NCBI GenBank assembly: GCA_036645575.1
Contig: JAVXNW010000100.1
Span: 1-8,893, forward strand
Direction of reading: 5' to 3'
DNA: 8,893 nucleotides
Origin: JAVXNW01 sp036645575
GTDB lineage: Bacteria > Bacillota > Clostridia > Christensenellales > Aristaeellaceae
In this document: piece after piece, positions 5,829 to 8,893 of the stretch
Layout of the letters: the number at the start of each line of letters is the position of its first letter
How positions within the stretch are numbered: the stretch's first letter is position 1
The notes under the pieces: model-generated
What the model saw: only the letters and a program-made list of their open reading frames with translations
Databases searched by the model: none
What the model was told of the DNA's origin: nothing
Program-made: the position numbers and the translations under genes

Positions 5829-8492
5829 ATGAAACACAACCACGCCGAAATGGACAAGGTATTTCAGCCGCAATTGGTCGAAAACCGCCTCTACACCGAA
5901 TGGGAGGAGAAGGGCTATTTTGTCGCCAAACGCGTACCTGGGAAAAAGCCCTTCGTCATCATGATGCCGCCGCCCAACATCACGGGACAGTTGCACATGG
6001 GGCACGCCATGGACACGCTGCCCCAGGACGCGCTCACCCGCTACCACCGCATGAAGGGCGACCCCACGCTGTGGCTGCCGGGCACCGACCATGCGTCCAT
6101 CGCGACCGAGGTCAAGATCATCGACGCGCTGAAGGCCGAGGGCCTCAACAAGCAGGACCTAGGCCGCGAGAAGTTCCTCGAGCGCGCCTGGCAGTGGCGC
6201 GAGGAGTACGGCCGCCGCATCGTCACCCAGCAGCGGCGCTTGGGCGCCTCCTGCGACTGGTCGCGCGAGCGCTTCACCATGGACGAGGGGCTCAACAAGG
6301 CGGTCGTCGAGGTCTTCGTGCGGCTGCATGAAAAGGGACTCATCTACCGCGGCAACCGCATCATCAATTGGTGCCCCACCTGCAAAACCGCGCTGTCGGA
6401 CGCCGAAGTCGAGTACGAGGAGCAGGAGACCAGCCTGTGGTATATCCGCTATCCCGGCGCGCATGGCGACGTCGTCGTCGCGACCACGCGCCCCGAGACG
6501 ATGCTAGGCGATACAGGGGTCGCGGTCAACCCCGACGACCCGCGCTATACGGATATCGTGGGCAAGACGGTCACCCTGCCCATCGTCGGAAAGCAATTGC
6601 CGGTTGTCGCCGACAGCTATGTCGACCTTGAATTTGGCACCGGCGCGGTCAAGATGACCCCGGCGCACGACCCGAACGACTTTGAGATCGGCCTGCGCCA
6701 CAACCTGCCGGTCGTGCGCGTGATCGGCGACGACGGCATCATGAACGAAAACGCCGGCGCGTATCAGGGCATGACGCGCATGGCCTGCCGCAAGGCGATC
6801 GTCGAAAAGCTGACGGAGATGGGGCTGCTGGTCAAGGTCGAAAAGCTGGTGCACAACGTGGGCACCTGCTACCGCTGCCACGACACCGTCGAGCCGCTCG
6901 TCTCCACGCAGTGGTTTGTCAAGATGGCGCCCTTGGCCAAGCCCGCGGCCGACGCGGCCAAGAGCGGAGAACTCAAGTTCATTCCGGAGCGCTTCACCAA
7001 GACGTACCTCAACTGGATGGACAACATCCGCGACTGGTGCATCTCGCGCCAGCTCTGGTGGGGGCACCGCATCCCCGCCTACTACTGCGACAACTGTAGC
7101 GAGACGGTGGTCGCGCGAACCGCGCCGGACAAGTGCCCCAAGTGCGGCGGAAAAATGCGCCAAGACGAGGACGTGCTGGACACCTGGTTTTCCTCCGCGC
7201 TCTGGCCGTTTTCAACGCTGGGCTGGCCCGAGCAGACCGAAGACCTCCAATATTTTTACCCGACAAGCGTCATGGTGTCCGGCTACGACATCATCTTCTT
7301 CTGGGATGCGCGCATGATCTTTTCCGGCATTGAGCAGATGGGCAGCCTGCCCTTTGACACGGTGCTGCTGCACGGGCTTGTGCGCGACGCGCAGGGTCGC
7401 AAGATGTCCAAATCGCTGGGCAACGGCATTGACCCGCTCAAGATGATCGACAAGTACGGCTGCGACGCGCTCAGGTTTTCGCTGGCGATGGGCGTTTCGC
7501 CGGGCAGCGACGTGCGCTTCTCGGAGGAGAAGATCGAGGGCTTCCGCAACTTCGCCAACAAGATCTGGAACGCGTCCCGTTTTGCGCAGATGAACCTGGG
7601 CGAGGACACGCCGGAACAAGTCGAGTCGATGGACGCGGCGCGCCTTGACGCGGGCGACCGCTGGATTCTGACCCGCTATCAACAGACGGTGCGCGAGGTG
7701 AGCGCCAACCTTGACGGGTACGACTTGGGACTTGCGGCGACGAAGCTCTACGACTTTGCGTGGAGCGGATTTTGCGATTGGTACATTGAGCTGGCGAAAC
7801 AGCGCCTGAACGGGGAAGACGAGCTGGCCAAGAAGACCGCCCAAGCGGTGCTCTACCACGTGCTGCTGGGCATATTAAAGCTGTTGCATCCGTTCATGCC
7901 GTTCCTGACCGACGAGGTCTACCGGTACCTGCCCAACGCGGAGGACGCGCCGGAGTCCATCATGATTGCGGCGTGGCCGAGCTGCGTGCCGGCGCTCGAC
8001 TTTGTGGAGGACGCGGAGAAGATGGAGGGCGTGATGGACGCCATTCGCGCGGTGCGCAATTTGCGGGCGGAGATGAACGTGCAGACAGGAAAGCGCGCCT
8101 CGCTGTACGTGCGCGCGCACGAGGGCTGGGAAAAGACGATGGCGGCAAGCGAGGTCTACTTCCAGCGGCTGGCCTTTGTGAGCAAGCTGACGGTGCTGGG
8201 CGCGGGCACGGCCAATCCGGACAAGAGCGCGTCGGCGGTGACGGCGGCCTGCGAGATGTTTGTGCCGCTGGGGGAGCTGGTGGACATCGACAAGGAGATT
8301 GCGCGGCTGCAAAAGGACCAGCAGAACATGGCGCGCGAGATTGCCCGCGCGGAGGGCATGCTCAAAAACGAGGGCTTCCTCAAAAAAGCGCCCGAGGCGC
8401 TGGTGGCGACGGAAAAGGAAAAGCTGCTGACCAACCGCCGAGTGCTGCTGTCGCTTGCCGAGCGGATTGAGGAACTAGGCAAGATGCGATAG
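5829..8492 (+). CDS. valS: Valyl-tRNA synthetase
   Basis: The enzyme attaches valine to tRNA-Val and hydrolyses mischarged threonine. The 887 residues are close to the bacterial norm (about 880). The class I Rossmann domain carries the HIGH box as HMGH at 56-59 and KMSKS at 525-529. The editing domain is marked by TTRPETMLGDT from 219 and by PAHDPNDFEIG. Two cysteine clusters fit zinc sites: C182, C185, C347, C350, and C420, C423, C436, C439. The anticodon-binding helical domain follows from about 610, and a C-terminal coiled coil begins near 818 (DIDKEIARLQKDQQNM onward), as usual for ValS. ATG 5829 is preferred: AAAGGAG at 5811-5817 lies 11 bases upstream, whereas the in-frame TTG at 5820 is only two bases away. 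ATG 5850 is a less likely option. Expression is governed by the upstream T-box, and the gene is complete. Confidence 0.98.
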   Translation: MKHNHAEMDKVFQPQLVENRLYTEWEEKGYFVAKRVPGKKPFVIMMPPPNITGQLHMGHAMDTLPQDALTRYHRMKGDPTLWLPGTDHASIATEVKIIDALKAEGLNKQDLGREKFLERAWQWREEYGRRIVTQQRRLGASCDWSRERFTMDEGLNKAVVEVFVRLHEKGLIYRGNRIINWCPTCKTALSDAEVEYEEQETSLWYIRYPGAHGDVVVATTRPETMLGDTGVAVNPDDPRYTDIVGKTVTLPIVGKQLPVVADSYVDLEFGTGAVKMTPAHDPNDFEIGLRHNLPVVRVIGDDGIMNENAGAYQGMTRMACRKAIVEKLTEMGLLVKVEKLVHNVGTCYRCHDTVEPLVSTQWFVKMAPLAKPAADAAKSGELKFIPERFTKTYLNWMDNIRDWCISRQLWWGHRIPAYYCDNCSETVVARTAPDKCPKCGGKMRQDEDVLDTWFSSALWPFSTLGWPEQTEDLQYFYPTSVMVSGYDIIFFWDARMIFSGIEQMGSLPFDTVLLHGLVRDAQGRKMSKSLGNGIDPLKMIDKYGCDALRFSLAMGVSPGSDVRFSEEKIEGFRNFANKIWNASRFAQMNLGEDTPEQVESMDAARLDAGDRWILTRYQQTVREVSANLDGYDLGLAATKLYDFAWSGFCDWYIELAKQRLNGEDELAKKTAQAVLYHVLLGILKLLHPFMPFLTDEVYRYLPNAEDAPESIMIAAWPSCVPALDFVEDAEKMEGVMDAIRAVRNLRAEMNVQTGKRASLYVRAHEGWEKTMAASEVYFQRLAFVSKLTVLGAGTANPDKSASAVTAACEMFVPLGELVDIDKEIARLQKDQQNMAREIARAEGMLKNEGFLKKAPEALVATEKEKLLTNRRVLLSLAERIEELGKMR

Positions 8493-8571
8493 CGCGTGAG
8501 CGCAGCCCGGCAGCCCGGCACTGCGGTGCCGTGCTGCGCACGACGCTGCGGCGTCGTGCTACGCTCACGCG
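8493..8571. repeat. Cloverleaf-like palindromic element directly after valS
   Basis: The element begins on the base after the valS stop codon. An outer stem pairs 8493-8502 with 8562-8571 (CGCGTGAGCG/CGCTCACGCG, ten perfect pairs). Inside are two hairpins. One pairs 8510-8514 and 8516-8521 with 8526-8531 and 8533-8537, with one mismatch. The other pairs 8538-8546 with 8551-8559, nine perfect pairs. Both have the loop TGCG, as do two hairpins at the left end of the window. No T run follows, so it is not a standard terminator, although it may stall polymerase or protect the valS mRNA 3' end. A dispersed palindromic repeat is the likeliest nature. Confidence 0.75.
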
Positions 8572-8690
8572 GTGATTGAACGCGAAAGGTGGGCTTCTCG
8601 CCCCCTTTCACACTATCCCCTCGAGCTGTGCGGCCATGCTGTGGTGTTTTTGCAGGGCTTTCTGTGGGTTGGGGCGAGGTACGCTCCTGC

Positions 8691-8742
8691 TGAGCCTCCA
8701 CTTGAGGGGAGGTGGCACGGCCTCAGCCGTGACGGGAGGGTG
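8691..8742. repeat. Interspersed-repeat-like segment with two stem-loops
   Basis: CCTCC 8695-8699 can pair with GGAGG 8708-8712, and CACGGC 8716-8721 pairs perfectly with GCCGTG 8726-8731 around a CTCA loop; GACGGGAGGG follows. From memory, this arrangement of a GCCTCC...GGAGGTGG hairpin, then a GGCACGGC...GCCGTG hairpin, then a GACGGAGGG-like tail resembles a repeat scattered through many gut Clostridia genomes. The resemblance is recalled and not searched. The repeat may reach leftward to about 8620. Confidence 0.5.
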
Positions 8743-8776
8743 GCTTCGTGGGTCGAGAGAACGCGAGAAAGACCGC

Positions 8777-8806
8777 GAGACAGCCCGAGTACGGTCGGGC
8801 TGTCTC
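8777..8806. terminator. Perfect 12-bp stem-loop, possible terminator
   Basis: GAGACAGCCCGA at 8777-8788 pairs completely with 8795-8806 around the loop GTACGG. The sequence after it, TTGAGTTACTT, is only modestly T-rich. On the opposite strand the following bases are TCGCGGTCTTTC, also a poor T run. It could end valS transcription or serve a gene beyond the right edge, but termination is uncertain. Confidence 0.5.
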
Positions 8807-8893
8807 TTGAGTTACTTATGAGTGTTCTAGCGCTACGAGCATTCCTGCGGCTGCGCCGGACGGTTTACTCGCCCATCGGCTACGAGGTTCGAG

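Larger units (their letters stand above)
8572..8893. other. Non-coding stretch with several stem-loops and no supported gene
   Basis: The longest frames here lack a ribosome binding site and any recognisable domain, and they run through inverted repeats, so I call no gene. A hairpin pairs 8584-8589 and 8591-8594 with 8600-8603 and 8604-8609, with T8590 bulged; it has no T run. The 8-mer GCTACGAG occurs at 8832-8839 and 8879-8886, and a small CGGC-TGC-GCCG hairpin lies at 8848-8858. CGAGA recurs at 8754, 8764 and 8776. The right end may belong to another repeat that continues beyond the window. Confidence 0.6.

Noticed and set aside
8156..8701. 181-residue minus-strand frame
   Set aside because: It overlaps the end of valS and the repeats, with a low-complexity, charged, arginine- and serine-rich translation typical of antisense frames in GC-rich DNA.
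8576..8821. 81-residue frame after valS
   Set aside because: TTG start without a ribosome site, no recognisable motif, and the frame crosses several perfect stem-loops that look like repeat DNA.

Overview
The window is a GC-rich piece of a bacterial chromosome carrying mostly housekeeping genes, all on the + strand. A T-box leader in front of valS, strong AGGAGG-type ribosome binding sites and a VanW-family secreted protein point to a Firmicute of the class Clostridia. The high GC content and the palindromic intergenic repeats resemble gut Clostridia (Christensenellales or Oscillospirales-like), but that finer placement is inference.

Layout. Positions 1-104 hold an array of stem-loops that probably continues off the left edge. 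acpS (154-525) follows, encoding the synthase that activates acyl carrier protein. Next is a secreted protein of two tandem VanW-type domains (665-1675), closed by a stem-loop terminator (1694-1729). A promoter with a perfect TATAAT starts a two-gene unit: a PfkB-family sugar-phosphate kinase, probably 1-phosphofructokinase (1889-2794), overlaps mnmG (2791-4584) by an ATGA junction. A candidate promoter precedes a CDP-alcohol phosphatidyltransferase, probably pgsA (GTG start at 4735, to 5280).

From 5296 comes the best regulatory unit of the window: a strong promoter, a complete T-box riboswitch (5331-5570) with a GUC valine specifier, antiterminator and terminator, then a 66-residue two-helix membrane protein (5612-5812), and valS (5829-8492). 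The small protein lies between the riboswitch and the synthetase, so it should be expressed in response to uncharged tRNA-Val.

The right end (8493-8893) has no gene I can support. It holds a cloverleaf-like palindrome directly after the valS stop codon, a second interspersed-repeat-like segment, and a perfect 12-bp stem-loop.

No defence system, mobile element with a transposase, CRISPR array, tRNA or rRNA is visible. The points most worth following are the unrecognised membrane protein inside the T-box unit, the doubled VanW protein lacking the usual cysteine in both copies, and the TGCG-loop stem-loop elements found at both ends.
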